A DNA stretch of 20,132 nucleotides from JBBQWS01 sp038210415 (lineage in GTDB: Bacteria; Actinomycetota; Actinomycetes; Prado026), in the NCBI GenBank assembly GCA_038210415.1, contig JBBQWS010000056.1, positions 1 to 20,132 of the forward strand, given 5' to 3'. This document shows, one piece after another, positions 7,775 through 15,353 of this stretch. A program made the position numbers and the translations under genes. Below the pieces are notes generated by a model. The model was not told the DNA's origin. It saw only the letters and a program-made list of their open reading frames with translations, and ran no database searches. The first letter of the stretch is position 1, and each line of letters begins with the position of its first letter.

Positions 7775-7810
7775 GCCTGACGGTGTGAGAGCGCTCTCAC
7801 ACCGTCAGGC
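7775..7810. promoter_or_regulatory. Perfect 36-bp palindrome with LacI-family operator core
   Basis: Arms 7775-7792 and 7793-7810 are exact reverse complements, 18 bp each, with no spacer. The centre GTGAGAGCGCTCTCAC has the central CG and TGAGAGCGCTCTCA form typical of LacI-family operators in actinobacteria. The outer 10 bp on each side (GCCTGACGGT and its complement) extend the symmetry beyond what one LacI dimer needs. It lies between the candidate promoter and the Shine-Dalgarno (GGGGA, 7827-7831) of the GH43 gene. The LacI-family gene at 9528-10550 is the obvious candidate ligand. Confidence 0.85.
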
Positions 7811-7835
7811 CGTCGGACGGAAGATCGGGGACGCG

Positions 7836-9500
7836 ATGAGTGTGACGACGGGGCAGCAACCGGCAGCAGGTCTCGTTGAGCTGGCGGACGATCAGCTCGG
7901 ACTCGACGGCGCCCTGATCAAGAACCCCGTGCTGCCCGGCTTCCACCCCGACCCGTCGATCGTCCGGGTCGGCCACGACTTCTACATCGCCACCTCGACG
8001 TTCGAGTGGGCCCCTGGCGTCACTCTGCACCACTCACGCGACCTCGTGCACTGGCGCCCGCTGGGCGGGGCGCTCGGCGGCCCCGGCCTCATCGACCTTC
8101 TCGGCGTGCCGGACTCCGGAGGGGTCCGGGCGCCCGACCTTTCCTACGCGGACGGCTCGTTCCGGCTGGTGTTCAGCAACGTGCGCAACCACCGCGGCGC
8201 CTTCCGCGACGCGCTCAGCTTCGCCGTGACGTCGCCGACGATCGACGGTCCGTGGTCCACTCCCGTCGCCCTGCCCACACGTGGCTACGACCCGTCGCTC
8301 TTCCGCGACGGCACCGGGCGTGACTGGTTGGTCAGCGTCCACTGGGACCACCGGCCGGGCCGTGACCCCTTCAGCGGCATCGTCGTCCAGGAGGTCGACA
8401 TCGGGAGCGGTCGGGTCGCTGGGCCGGCCATCGTGATCTTCGCGGGCACCGAGCTGGGGGTGGTCGAGGGGCCGCACCTCTACCAGCGCGACGGTTGGTA
8501 CTACCTCGTGACGGCCGAGGGTGGATCGTCGTACGAGCACGCCGTCACGGTGGCGCGGTCACGCTCGATCACCGGCCCGTACGAGGTGCACCCGACGAAC
8601 CCGGTGGTCTCGTCGTTCGACCGGCTCGACCTGCCGCTGCAGAAGGTCGGGCACGCGAGCCTGGTCGACGCACCGGACGGCACTTGGTGGATGGCTGCGC
8701 TGTGTGCCCGGCCGCTGACGCCGCTGGGTCGGTGCGTCCTGGGGCGCGAGACCGCGATCCTGCCCGTCGACTGGACCGCGGACGGTTGGCCGTACGTGGT
8801 CGGAGATGTTGCCCTGCAACAGGTTCCAGGCCCGGCCGTCCCGCCGCAGCCTTGGCCCGTGCCCGACGAGTGGGACGACTTCGACGGCGCCGTCCTGGGG
8901 CCGGAGTGGATGGGCCTGCGCCGTGCGCCCTCCGCCGAGTGGGCCGACCTCTCTGCGCGGCCGGGTTGGCTCCGGATCACCGGCGGCGAGTCGCTCGGGT
9001 CGAGGTTCCGGCAGGGCCTCGTCGCCCGCCGACAGCAGCACCACTCCTGCGTCGCCGAGACGGTGCTGGAGTTCGCCCCCGACTCGTTCCAGCAGATGGC
9101 CGGTCTGGTCCACTACTACCAGACCGGGTTGTGGCACTACCTGCGGGTGACGCTCGACGATGAGGGAGCCAGGTGCGTCGGCGTACTGTCGTGTGACCAC
9201 GGGCGGCTGCAGCAGCCGGCTGCCGACGTCAGCGTCGGGGGCTGGCCACGCGTCCACCTGAGGGCGCACGTGCGCGGCGCCGACCTGACGTTCTCGGTGA
9301 GCCCGGACGGCACGGCGTGGACCACGCTCGGGCCGGTGCTCGATGCGAGCCGGCTCTCCGACGAGTACGCGACCGTGTGGCGGGGGCTCGACGCCGAGAG
9401 CGAGGGCCTCACCGGCGCCTTCCTGGGCCTGTGCGTGCAGGACCTCGCCCGCACCGGTGCGTACGCCGACTTCGACTTCTTCACCTACCGCCCCCTCTGA
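7836..9500 (+). CDS. Glycoside hydrolase family 43, beta-xylosidase / arabinofuranosidase type
   Basis: 554 residues. The five-bladed GH43 catalytic domain occupies about 28-330, with the inverting triad visible: general base Asp39 in GFHPDPSIV, pKa-tuning Asp152 in GYDPSLFRDG, and general acid Glu211 in VVEGPHLY. Residues about 355-550 form the C-terminal beta-sandwich typical of the longer beta-xylosidase subgroup (WDDFDGAVLGPEW start, FDFFTYRP end). It has no signal peptide, so it should act in the cytoplasm on imported xylo- or arabino-oligosaccharides. ATG 7836 is chosen because GGGGA precedes it by 4-5 nt and homology begins soon after; the frame is open back to 7716 but that runs through the palindromic operator. 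It is probably repressed by the convergent LacI-family protein. Exact substrate is not determinable by eye. Confidence 0.93.
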   Translation: MSVTTGQQPAAGLVELADDQLGLDGALIKNPVLPGFHPDPSIVRVGHDFYIATSTFEWAPGVTLHHSRDLVHWRPLGGALGGPGLIDLLGVPDSGGVRAPDLSYADGSFRLVFSNVRNHRGAFRDALSFAVTSPTIDGPWSTPVALPTRGYDPSLFRDGTGRDWLVSVHWDHRPGRDPFSGIVVQEVDIGSGRVAGPAIVIFAGTELGVVEGPHLYQRDGWYYLVTAEGGSSYEHAVTVARSRSITGPYEVHPTNPVVSSFDRLDLPLQKVGHASLVDAPDGTWWMAALCARPLTPLGRCVLGRETAILPVDWTADGWPYVVGDVALQQVPGPAVPPQPWPVPDEWDDFDGAVLGPEWMGLRRAPSAEWADLSARPGWLRITGGESLGSRFRQGLVARRQQHHSCVAETVLEFAPDSFQQMAGLVHYYQTGLWHYLRVTLDDEGARCVGVLSCDHGRLQQPAADVSVGGWPRVHLRAHVRGADLTFSVSPDGTAWTTLGPVLDASRLSDEYATVWRGLDAESEGLTGAFLGLCVQDLARTGAYADFDFFTYRPL

Positions 9501-9504
9501 GCAG

Positions 9505-9521
9505 CCCCCCGGAACGGGGGG
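9505..9521. terminator. Bidirectional GC hairpin between GH43 and lacI-type genes
   Basis: CCCCCCG-GAA-CGGGGGG is a perfect 7-bp stem with a 3-nt loop in the 27-bp gap between two convergent stop codons (9500 and 9528). No T-run is present on either strand, as is common for actinobacterial terminators. Confidence 0.55.
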
Positions 9522-9527
9522 TGGGGG

Positions 9528-10550
9528 TTAGGCGGAGGCGCGGATGACCAGGCGGGTTGGCATGACGACCGACTCGGGGGTCGGTTGGCCGCGCAGCACC
9601 GCGGCGAGCAGCCGGGTGAGCTCGTGCCCCATCAGCTCGACGTCCTGGTGCACCGTCGTCAGCGGCGGGTCCGTCCAGCGGGCCACCTGGTCGTGGTCGT
9701 CGAACCCGACCACGGCGACGTCGTCCGGGACCCGCCGCCCGTGTCGCCGCAGCGACCGCAGCGCCCCGGCCGCCATCAGGTCGGAGGCGCAGAACACCGC
9801 GTCCAGGTCCGGCACCAGCCTCAGCAGCTGGTCCATCGCGTGCTCGCCGCCCTCCTGGGTGAAGTCGGCCGAGACGATCAGGTCGTCGGAGGTGGCGGGG
9901 AAGACGTCGCGGAACCCCGCTAGTCGGTCGATCGACACGAACTGGTCGAGGGGTCCGGCGATCGTCGCGACCCGGGTGCGGCCGTGGTCGCGCAGGTACT
10001 CGACCGCGGTGCGGGCCCCGCCCCGGTTGTCGGCATCGACGTACAGCTCGTGCCCGGTGTTGGTCCAGGGACGTCCGCCGTACGCCGTGGGCAGGCCCAG
10101 CGAGCGGGCAACCTCGGGAAGCGGGTCGCTCTTGTGCAGGGAGTACATCAGGGCACCATCGACGTGCCGCCCGGTGAGGAAGCGCGCGGCTCGCGTGGCG
10201 TCGTCAGGCGACTGCACCATGAGCAGCAGCATCTGCAGGCCCTCTGCGGCCAGGCCCCGACTGATGCCGCGGATCATCGCGCCGAAGAACGGGTCGCTGA
10301 ACACTCGGCTCTCCGGCTCGGACACGACGACGGCAACGGCGTCGGTACGTTGCGTGACGAGCGAACGCGCCGCGAGGTTGGGGAGGTAGCCGAGCTCGGC
10401 GACCGCCTCCTCGACCGCGGCCCGGGCCGTGGAGCTGACCCGTGGCGAGCCGGTGATCACCCGCGAAGCCGTGGCCCTGGAGACGCCCGCCCGCTCGGCC
10501 ACGGCCTCCAGGGTCGGGCGTCCGGTGCGGCCGTACGCAGACTCAGCCAC
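9528..10550 (-). CDS. LacI-family transcriptional repressor
   Basis: 340 residues. The N-terminal helix-turn-helix reads LEAVAERAGVSRATASRV (about 13-30), followed by the hinge region YLPNLAARSL. The remainder is the periplasmic-binding-protein-like sugar-sensing domain (FFGAMIRGISRGLAAEG, then GFDDHDQVARWTDPPLTTVHQ near the C-terminus). It is convergent with the GH43 gene, and the only LacI-type palindrome in the window lies upstream of that gene. It is therefore most likely a local repressor released by a pentose or xylo-oligosaccharide; this is inference from context. GTG 10550 is chosen because GAGGAGGG lies about 10 nt upstream. The TTG at 10559 would leave only 1 nt of spacing. No operator-like palindrome is seen at its own promoter, so autoregulation is not evident. 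Confidence 0.92.
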   Translation of the reverse strand: MAESAYGRTGRPTLEAVAERAGVSRATASRVITGSPRVSSTARAAVEEAVAELGYLPNLAARSLVTQRTDAVAVVVSEPESRVFSDPFFGAMIRGISRGLAAEGLQMLLLMVQSPDDATRAARFLTGRHVDGALMYSLHKSDPLPEVARSLGLPTAYGGRPWTNTGHELYVDADNRGGARTAVEYLRDHGRTRVATIAGPLDQFVSIDRLAGFRDVFPATSDDLIVSADFTQEGGEHAMDQLLRLVPDLDAVFCASDLMAAGALRSLRRHGRRVPDDVAVVGFDDHDQVARWTDPPLTTVHQDVELMGHELTRLLAAVLRGQPTPESVVMPTRLVIRASA

Positions 10551-10582
10551 GCAACTCAAGCCCTCCTCGGCTCGTCCGGCAA

Positions 10583-10595
10583 CCTCGGGTCGAGG
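10583..10595. terminator. Small hairpin between the PspC operon end and the lacI-type gene
   Basis: CCTCG-GGT-CGAGG is a perfect 5-bp stem with a 3-nt loop, 27 nt past the stop of the minus-strand small membrane protein gene and just upstream of the LacI-type gene's Shine-Dalgarno. It could end the PspC operon transcript. Weak without a T-run. Confidence 0.3.
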
Positions 10596-10622
10596 CTAGG
10601 CCCTCAGGCTCAGGCCGTCAGG

Positions 10623-10847
10623 CTAAGCCGCGGGGCGGTCCGGGTGGTGCGGGGCCGGGTCCACTGCGTGGGCGCGGCGCAGGCTGCCGACCAGACCGGC
10701 CAGGCCGAGCCCGATCAGTCCGATCGGAAGGACCCACGCGCCGTCGACGCGCCGGCCGGTTGCCGCAGCGATCAGGTAGGCGGCGGCGACTCCGACCAGC
10801 ACCAAGCCGGAGATCAGGGAGGTCAGATCCAGCTCATGACGACGCAC
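10623..10847 (-). CDS. Small two-helix membrane protein
   Basis: 74 residues with two hydrophobic segments, about 9-29 (SLISGLVLVGVAAAYLIAAA) and 38-56 (WVLPIGLIGLGLAGLVGSL), and a charged Arg/His/Asp/Pro-rich tail. No known domain is recognised. GTG 10847 is well supported by GGAGG with 6-nt spacing. The gene overlaps the end of the PspC/LiaF-like gene by 14 nt, so its Shine-Dalgarno lies at the 3' end of that coding region and the two are probably translationally coupled. Its position points to a subunit or modulator of the same envelope-stress module. Confidence 0.8.
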   Translation of the reverse strand: MRRHELDLTSLISGLVLVGVAAAYLIAAATGRRVDGAWVLPIGLIGLGLAGLVGSLRRAHAVDPAPHHPDRPAA

Positions 10848-12069
10848 GGTGTACCTCCAGGGTGCCGGCCCCGACGGTCAGGTCGAGGATCAGATCGTGG
10901 TTCGGCGACACCAGGTCGCCGCCGAAGGTGGCCTCCGCGGAGCGGGCGAGACCGTCGCTGACCTGGCCAGCGGGCAGTCGGATCGTGCCGACGCCGACGT
11001 GACCGACGACGCGGACCCAGGCGTCCGCGGGGACGGTGACGGTGAGGGTGCCGACCCCGAGCTGCGCGCTCACCCGAACAGGGTCCATACCGGTGGGCAG
11101 CGACGTCAGGTCGAGCGAGACGTCGCCCGCGCCCCACGTGTAGCCATCGACGGGCACGCTGGCCGCCGTGGCCGGTCGCCAGGTGACGTCGCCCGTCTGG
11201 TGCAGGTCGACCTGCGAGGCAGCTGCTGACCCCGCGGTCAGCAGTGCCAGGAGCACGCCCCAGACGATCAGCCCGCGGCCCCTGCCGACGAAGGCGCCGA
11301 CGACGAGCCCGAGCCCGACCACCGCAAGCAGCACGGCCAGGAAGACCGTCGACGTGACGTGAGCCGCGCCGGTGCGGTCGATCAGCGCCATGACCCCTGC
11401 GGCCATCGCGGCCAGGCTCAGCGTGACCGGGCCAAGCACCGACCGAGGTCGGCGGGGTTTTGGCGGCTGCACCACCTGAGGGGTCGTTGTCGGCGCCGCG
11501 TACGGCGTCGCGTACGCGGCGTACGGCCCGTACGGCGTAGCGCCGGGGGTCGCCGGGGAAGCCGGGGTCGACCCGGAGTCCGGCCGGCTCGAGTACCACA
11601 CGGCCGCGGCGATCCCGCCGATGACGACCAGGGGCCAGACGTCGAGCGAGTAGCCGTCCTGGTTCAGGCCGAGACCGGCGACCAGTCCGCCGAGAAGGAG
11701 CAGGACGGCGATGCCGGCGAGCACGCCGATGACGACGGTGGCGAAGCCGCTACGGTCGCCCCGGCGTCCGTTCTGGTCGACGGCGCGTTGGGCGATCGAC
11801 CGGTCGGCGCCTTCGTCGGGGATCAGCAGCCAGCCCAAGGCGTACAGGACGATCCCGCTGCCCCCGAACACGGCGAGGACGACGACGACGACGCGCAGGA
11901 TCAGGGGGTCGATGCCGAAGCGTCGGCCGCCGCCGCCGCAGACACCGGCGACCTTGCGGTCGGTTCGGCTGCGGAACAGCGGCGGGGAGACCGGCGGCAG
12001 CGGGGGCGGTGGCCGGGGGGGCGGTGAACCGGGCGGCGGGTACGAGGTTGTCGATGGTGTCTCGGTCAT
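10834..12069 (-). CDS. PspC-domain membrane protein with LiaF-like C-terminal domain
   Basis: 411 residues. The first 30 residues are a Pro-rich cytoplasmic stretch. The PspC domain spans about 31-86 (LFRSRTDRKVAGVCGGGGRR, then FGGSGIVLYALGWLLIPDE). More membrane segments follow, interrupted by a Tyr/Pro/Ala-rich repeat encoded near 11500-11560 (YGPYAAYATPYAA). The last 120 residues alternate short beta strands with Gly turns (GVGTLTVTVP, GVGTIRLP, GAGTLEV), resembling the LiaF/YvqF beta-helix of cell-wall-antibiotic response proteins. It is predicted to sense envelope state or restrain the kinase encoded divergently. ATG 12069 (MTETPST) is chosen over the longer frame to 12099 because GAGGAAGG lies about 8 nt upstream. 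Confidence 0.88.
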   Translation of the reverse strand: MTETPSTTSYPPPGSPPPRPPPPLPPVSPPLFRSRTDRKVAGVCGGGGRRFGIDPLILRVVVVVLAVFGGSGIVLYALGWLLIPDEGADRSIAQRAVDQNGRRGDRSGFATVVIGVLAGIAVLLLLGGLVAGLGLNQDGYSLDVWPLVVIGGIAAAVWYSSRPDSGSTPASPATPGATPYGPYAAYATPYAAPTTTPQVVQPPKPRRPRSVLGPVTLSLAAMAAGVMALIDRTGAAHVTSTVFLAVLLAVVGLGLVVGAFVGRGRGLIVWGVLLALLTAGSAAASQVDLHQTGDVTWRPATAASVPVDGYTWGAGDVSLDLTSLPTGMDPVRVSAQLGVGTLTVTVPADAWVRVVGHVGVGTIRLPAGQVSDGLARSAEATFGGDLVSPNHDLILDLTVGAGTLEVHRASS

Positions 12070-12114
12070 GTCCTCAGCCTTCCTCTCCGGTCGCGCCACG
12101 GGATCCGGTAACTC

Positions 12115-12147
12115 CCCTGACCCGACCCTGACCGCACCCTGAGCGAC
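12115..12147. promoter_or_regulatory. Three 11-bp direct repeats (CCCTGA-N5) in the divergent PspC/kinase intergenic region
   Basis: CCCTGA occurs at 12115, 12126 and 12137, exactly 11 bp apart, so the copies face the same side of the helix. On the minus strand they read TCAGGG-N5. They lie 46-73 nt upstream of the PspC/LiaF-like start and just before the kinase start, so they can serve either promoter. Candidate binders are the NarL-type regulator encoded next door or the MprA-like regulator, whose own sites share the CTGA core and 11-bp period. Confidence 0.6.
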
Positions 12148-12162
12148 GAGGCGGGAGCCTCG
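12147..12162. other. Inverted repeat upstream of the kinase gene
   Basis: CGAGGC-GGGA-GCCTCG is a perfect 6-bp stem with a 4-nt loop, 14 nt before the ATG at 12176. It may be an operator half-site pair or an mRNA hairpin near the ribosome site. Function unknown. Confidence 0.35.
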
Positions 12163-12175
12163 GGGCCGGGACCTG

Positions 12176-13462
12176 ATGCCGGTAGGTCCCCGGATCCAGC
12201 ACGATGGCCTGGTGACCCATTCTGTCGGCCTGGCCGCGGCGCCACCCAGAGGCGATCGGCCTCCCCGTTTCTACCGTTCGACCGACCAGCGGATGGTGGC
12301 CGGTGTCGGCTCGGGACTGGCCGAGCACCTCGGCACCTCAACCAGGCTGATACGGATCGGCTTCGTGCTGCTCGCGTTCTCTGGCGGGTCCGGGATCGCG
12401 CTCTACGCGGCGTTGTGGGTGCTCGCGCCGTTGCGGCCGGACGCTGACGCCCCGGCGGCCGCGGACGCGGCGGACGACCGCTCGGGCCGCCTCGGCCCGT
12501 TGCTGGCGCTCGGCGCAGTGGGGCTGGGGGTCGTGCTCCTGCTCGGCGAGGCCGGCGTCCAACCCGGCCCCGCCGGCGCCGCCCCGCTGCTGGTGATCGG
12601 CGTCGGCGTCGCCGTGCTGTGGCGGGTGGGTGACGACGCACAGCGAGCCCGCTGGCGACGTACGGCGACGGAGGGCGCGACGGGTACGCGAGCGTGGGTG
12701 CGTATCGTGGTCGGGCTGGTGTTCGTCGCGGTCGGTGCGGGCGCCGTCCTCGCGTCGCGCGGCGGGGTCAAGGCTGCCGTCGACGGGATCGCCGGCGGTC
12801 TCGCGGTCCTGGCCGGCGTCGCGGTGGTGGCCGGCCCGTGGCTGCTCCGTACGACCCGTGAGCTCACCGACGAACGACGCGAACGCATCCGCAGCCAGGA
12901 ACGCGCAGAGCTGGCAGCGCACGTGCACGACTCGGTTCTGCAGACCCTCACGTTGATCCAGCGCAACGCGGACGACCCACGGGCCGTCGTGCAGCTGGCC
13001 CGGGTGGAGGAGCGGGCGCTGCGGTCGTGGCTCTACCGGCCCGAGAACGCCGACCCCACCCGGTTCCGGGCCGGCCTCGAGGCGGCGGCCGCGGAGGTCG
13101 AGGAGCTGCACGGCGGCACCGTCGACGTGGTCGTTGTGGGTGACGGGCCGGTCGACGAAGGGCTGGCCGCCCTGCTGCAGGCTGCTCGGGAGGCGATGGT
13201 GAACGCCGCCAAGTACGCCGTCGGGACTGGCCCGGTCTCGGTCTACGCCGAGCTCGAGCCCACGCAGGCCTCGGTCTTCGTACGTGACCGCGGGCCCGGG
13301 TTCGACGTCGCGGCCATCCCGGCCGACCGGCTCGGGGTCCGGCAGTCCATCATCGGACGCATGGAACGCCACGGTGGTCGAGCGGAGGTTCGCACCGAGC
13401 CCGGCGCAGGGGCGGAGATCCGGCTGATCCTGCCGCGGGTGGCCATCGCGGGGCAGCAGTGA
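12176..13462 (+). CDS. PspC-domain two-component sensor histidine kinase (NarL-partner type)
   Basis: 428 residues. The N-terminal PspC domain (about 31-87, FYRSTDQRMVAGVGSGLAEH then FSGGSGIALYAALWVLAPL) is followed by further membrane segments to about residue 225. A HisKA_3 dimerisation domain with phosphoacceptor His251 (ELAAHVHDSVLQTL) and a HATPase_c domain (N-box REAMVNAAKYA, G-box RDRGPGFD) complete the kinase. It resembles LiaS-like kinases fused to a PspC sensor. It overlaps the response regulator gene by GTGA. The start is uncertain: ATG 12176 has only a weak GGGA, and GTG 12212 is an alternative with no visible ribosome site. The divergent PspC/LiaF-like protein probably completes a LiaFSR-like envelope stress circuit; this is inferred from domains and context. 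Confidence 0.92.
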   Translation: MPVGPRIQHDGLVTHSVGLAAAPPRGDRPPRFYRSTDQRMVAGVGSGLAEHLGTSTRLIRIGFVLLAFSGGSGIALYAALWVLAPLRPDADAPAAADAADDRSGRLGPLLALGAVGLGVVLLLGEAGVQPGPAGAAPLLVIGVGVAVLWRVGDDAQRARWRRTATEGATGTRAWVRIVVGLVFVAVGAGAVLASRGGVKAAVDGIAGGLAVLAGVAVVAGPWLLRTTRELTDERRERIRSQERAELAAHVHDSVLQTLTLIQRNADDPRAVVQLARVEERALRSWLYRPENADPTRFRAGLEAAAAEVEELHGGTVDVVVVGDGPVDEGLAALLQAAREAMVNAAKYAVGTGPVSVYAELEPTQASVFVRDRGPGFDVAAIPADRLGVRQSIIGRMERHGGRAEVRTEPGAGAEIRLILPRVAIAGQQ

Positions 13463-14118
13463 ACGACGCCCCGGTCAAGTCGCTGCCGCGGGTCGTCCTC
13501 GTCGACGACCACCGGATGTTCCGGTCAGGGGTCCGCACCGAGATCGGGGAAGTCGTCGACATCGTGGGCGAGGCCGCCGACGTCGACGAGGCGGTCGCGG
13601 TGATCACGGCGACCCGGCCCGATGTCGTGCTGCTCGACGTACACCTGCCCGGTGGCAACGGCCGCGACGTGGTGCTGCGGTGCGTAGCCGCCGGGGTCGA
13701 GTCGCGGTTCCTCGCGCTCTCGGTGTCGGACGCGGCCGAGGACGTCATCGGGGTGATCCGGGCGGGGGCTCGCGGCTACGTCACGAAATCGATCACCGGG
13801 CCGGAGCTGGCGTCGGCGGTGGCCCGGGTGGCCGATGGCGACGCGGTGTTCTCGCCGCGGCTGGCCGGGTTCGTTCTCGATGCGTTCGCCGGCTCGGCCG
13901 ACGTCCCCGTCGTGGACGAGGAGCTCGACCGGCTCAGCCAGCGTGAGCGCGAGGTGATGCGGCTCATCGCGCGCGGTTACGCGTACAAGGAGGTGGCCCG
14001 TGAGCTGTTCATCTCGGTGAAGACGGTCGAGACCCACGTATCGGCGGTGCTCCGTAAGCTGCAGCTGTCGAACCGGCACGAGCTCACGGTCTGGGCGACC
14101 GACCGCCGGCTGATCTAG
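13459..14118 (+). CDS. NarL/LuxR-family response regulator
   Basis: 219 residues. The receiver domain (about 10-125) has the acidic pocket VDDH (16-17), phosphoacceptor Asp60 in VVLLDVHLPG and Lys110 in YVTKS. The LuxR-type helix-turn-helix covers about 153-215 (LSQREREVMRLIARG, KEVARELFISVKTVETHVS). GTG 13459 overlaps the kinase stop (13460-13462), so kinase and regulator are coupled. The last codon lies in a CTAG that is simultaneously the stop of the convergent pepD gene, leaving no room for a terminator. It probably controls the divergent PspC/LiaF-like operon; the 11-bp repeats at 12115-12147 are candidate sites. Confidence 0.95.
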   Translation: MNDAPVKSLPRVVLVDDHRMFRSGVRTEIGEVVDIVGEAADVDEAVAVITATRPDVVLLDVHLPGGNGRDVVLRCVAAGVESRFLALSVSDAAEDVIGVIRAGARGYVTKSITGPELASAVARVADGDAVFSPRLAGFVLDAFAGSADVPVVDEELDRLSQREREVMRLIARGYAYKEVARELFISVKTVETHVSAVLRKLQLSNRHELTVWATDRRLI

Positions 14119-15353
14119 CTGGACGACTCGGCGAGGGTCACCGTGGTGGTGGCCGTCCTGCCGTCGCGTACGTAGGTCAGCGTCACCTGGTCACCGGGTC
14201 GGGACGACCGGATCGTCGCCACGAGCGCGTCGGCGTTCTCGATCTGCCGGGCGCCGACCTTGATCACGACGTCGCCCGATCTCAGCCCGGCCCGCTCCGC
14301 CGCGCCGCCCGGGTTGACGGTGCCGAGGAGCGCGCCCGCCCCCGTGGTGGCGTCACCGACCGAGATGCCGAGCTGGGCGTGGGTGGCCTTGCCGTTCGCG
14401 ATCAGCTCGTCGGCGATCCGCTTGGCCTGGTCGATGGGGATCGAGAAGCCGAGGCCGATCGAACCGGACTGCGTGCCGGACGCCGCGCCGAGCGACGCTA
14501 TGGCCGAGTTGATGCCGACGACGGCGCCGGACAGGTCGACCAGGGGTCCACCGGAGTTGCCCGGGTTGATCGCGGCGTCGGTCTGGATCGCGTTCAGCAC
14601 CGAGACGTCCGAGCTGGTGGTGGCGTCGGACGAGCCGGTGCGGACCGGCCGGTCGAGGGCACTGACGATGCCGGACGTCACGGTGCCTGAGAGTCCCAGC
14701 GGGGACCCGACGGCGACGACGGTCTGCCCGACGTGCAGGTTCGCCGACCTGCCGAGGGTGGCGGGAACCAGACCCGTTGCGCCCTTGACCCGGATCACCG
14801 CTAGGTCGGCACTGGGGTCGCGTCCCACGATCGTCGCGGTGGCGGTCTGCCCGTTCTGAAAGGAGACGTTGAGCTGGCCGCCATTCGCGGCCCCCGCGAC
14901 GACGTGGTTGTTGGTCAGGATCAGGCCGTCGGCCGAGAGCACGAAACCGGAGCCGGTGCCCCCGCTACCGTCGGTGGACCGCTCCTGGATCGACACGACG
15001 CTCGGCAGCACGAGCGCGGCTACCTTCTCGATCGAGCCGGTCGGCAGCGAGACGGGGTTGACCTGGCCCGTAGAGCTGCTGCCCACCGTGGAGCTGGTGG
15101 CCGTCGTCGTCGCGTCGCGGTGGAGGACCGCCGCAGCGCCGAGCCCGCCACCGGTGACGCCGGACAGCAGCGCCGCGGCGACGACCAGGGCGACGGTACG
15201 TCGGGGCCGGCCCGCAACCGGGGCGGCACCTGTTGCCGGGTCGACGGCGTCGGTGTCCGGCTGCACGTACCAGGGCAGCGGCTGCGTGGGCTGCCCGTAC
15301 GGGTCGCTGGCGTGGGGGTTGCTCGGCGTCTGGTCGTTTGGCGTCTCGGTCAT
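14115..15353 (-). CDS. pepD: HtrA/DegP-type membrane-anchored serine protease (PepD-like)
   Basis: 412 residues. A cytoplasmic Pro/Asp-rich N-terminus (1-50) leads to one membrane helix (about 53-77), then an extracytoplasmic trypsin-like domain with triad His150 (TNNHVVAG), Asp183 (DPSADLAVI) and Ser267 (AINPGNSGGP). A C-terminal PDZ domain spans about 320-405 (GGAAERAGLRSGDVVIKVG). It should act outside the membrane on misfolded or signalling proteins. Gene order mprA-mprB-pepD matches the mycobacterial MprAB-PepD locus, where the protease is a regulon member and feedback partner. ATG 15353 has no clear Shine-Dalgarno; a CACAGT hexamer 6 nt upstream fits a leaderless start. Phased CTNA-type boxes lie upstream. 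The stop codon overlaps that of the convergent response regulator gene. Confidence 0.94.
   Translation of the reverse strand: MTETPNDQTPSNPHASDPYGQPTQPLPWYVQPDTDAVDPATGAAPVAGRPRRTVALVVAAALLSGVTGGGLGAAAVLHRDATTTATSSTVGSSSTGQVNPVSLPTGSIEKVAALVLPSVVSIQERSTDGSGGTGSGFVLSADGLILTNNHVVAGAANGGQLNVSFQNGQTATATIVGRDPSADLAVIRVKGATGLVPATLGRSANLHVGQTVVAVGSPLGLSGTVTSGIVSALDRPVRTGSSDATTSSDVSVLNAIQTDAAINPGNSGGPLVDLSGAVVGINSAIASLGAASGTQSGSIGLGFSIPIDQAKRIADELIANGKATHAQLGISVGDATTGAGALLGTVNPGGAAERAGLRSGDVVIKVGARQIENADALVATIRSSRPGDQVTLTYVRDGRTATTTVTLAESSS

Noticed and set aside
10603..10624. TCAGGC occurring three times near the end of the PspC operon (10604, 10610, 10618)
   Set aside because: Spacing is 6 and 8 bp, not the 11-bp period of the other arrays, and the position is downstream of the minus-strand genes. 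Probably chance or part of a weak terminator structure.
11495..11560. Repetitive TACG-rich stretch inside the PspC/LiaF-like gene
   Set aside because: It encodes a Tyr/Pro/Ala-rich linker (YGPYAAYATPYAA) in frame, so it is protein low complexity and not a DNA repeat element.
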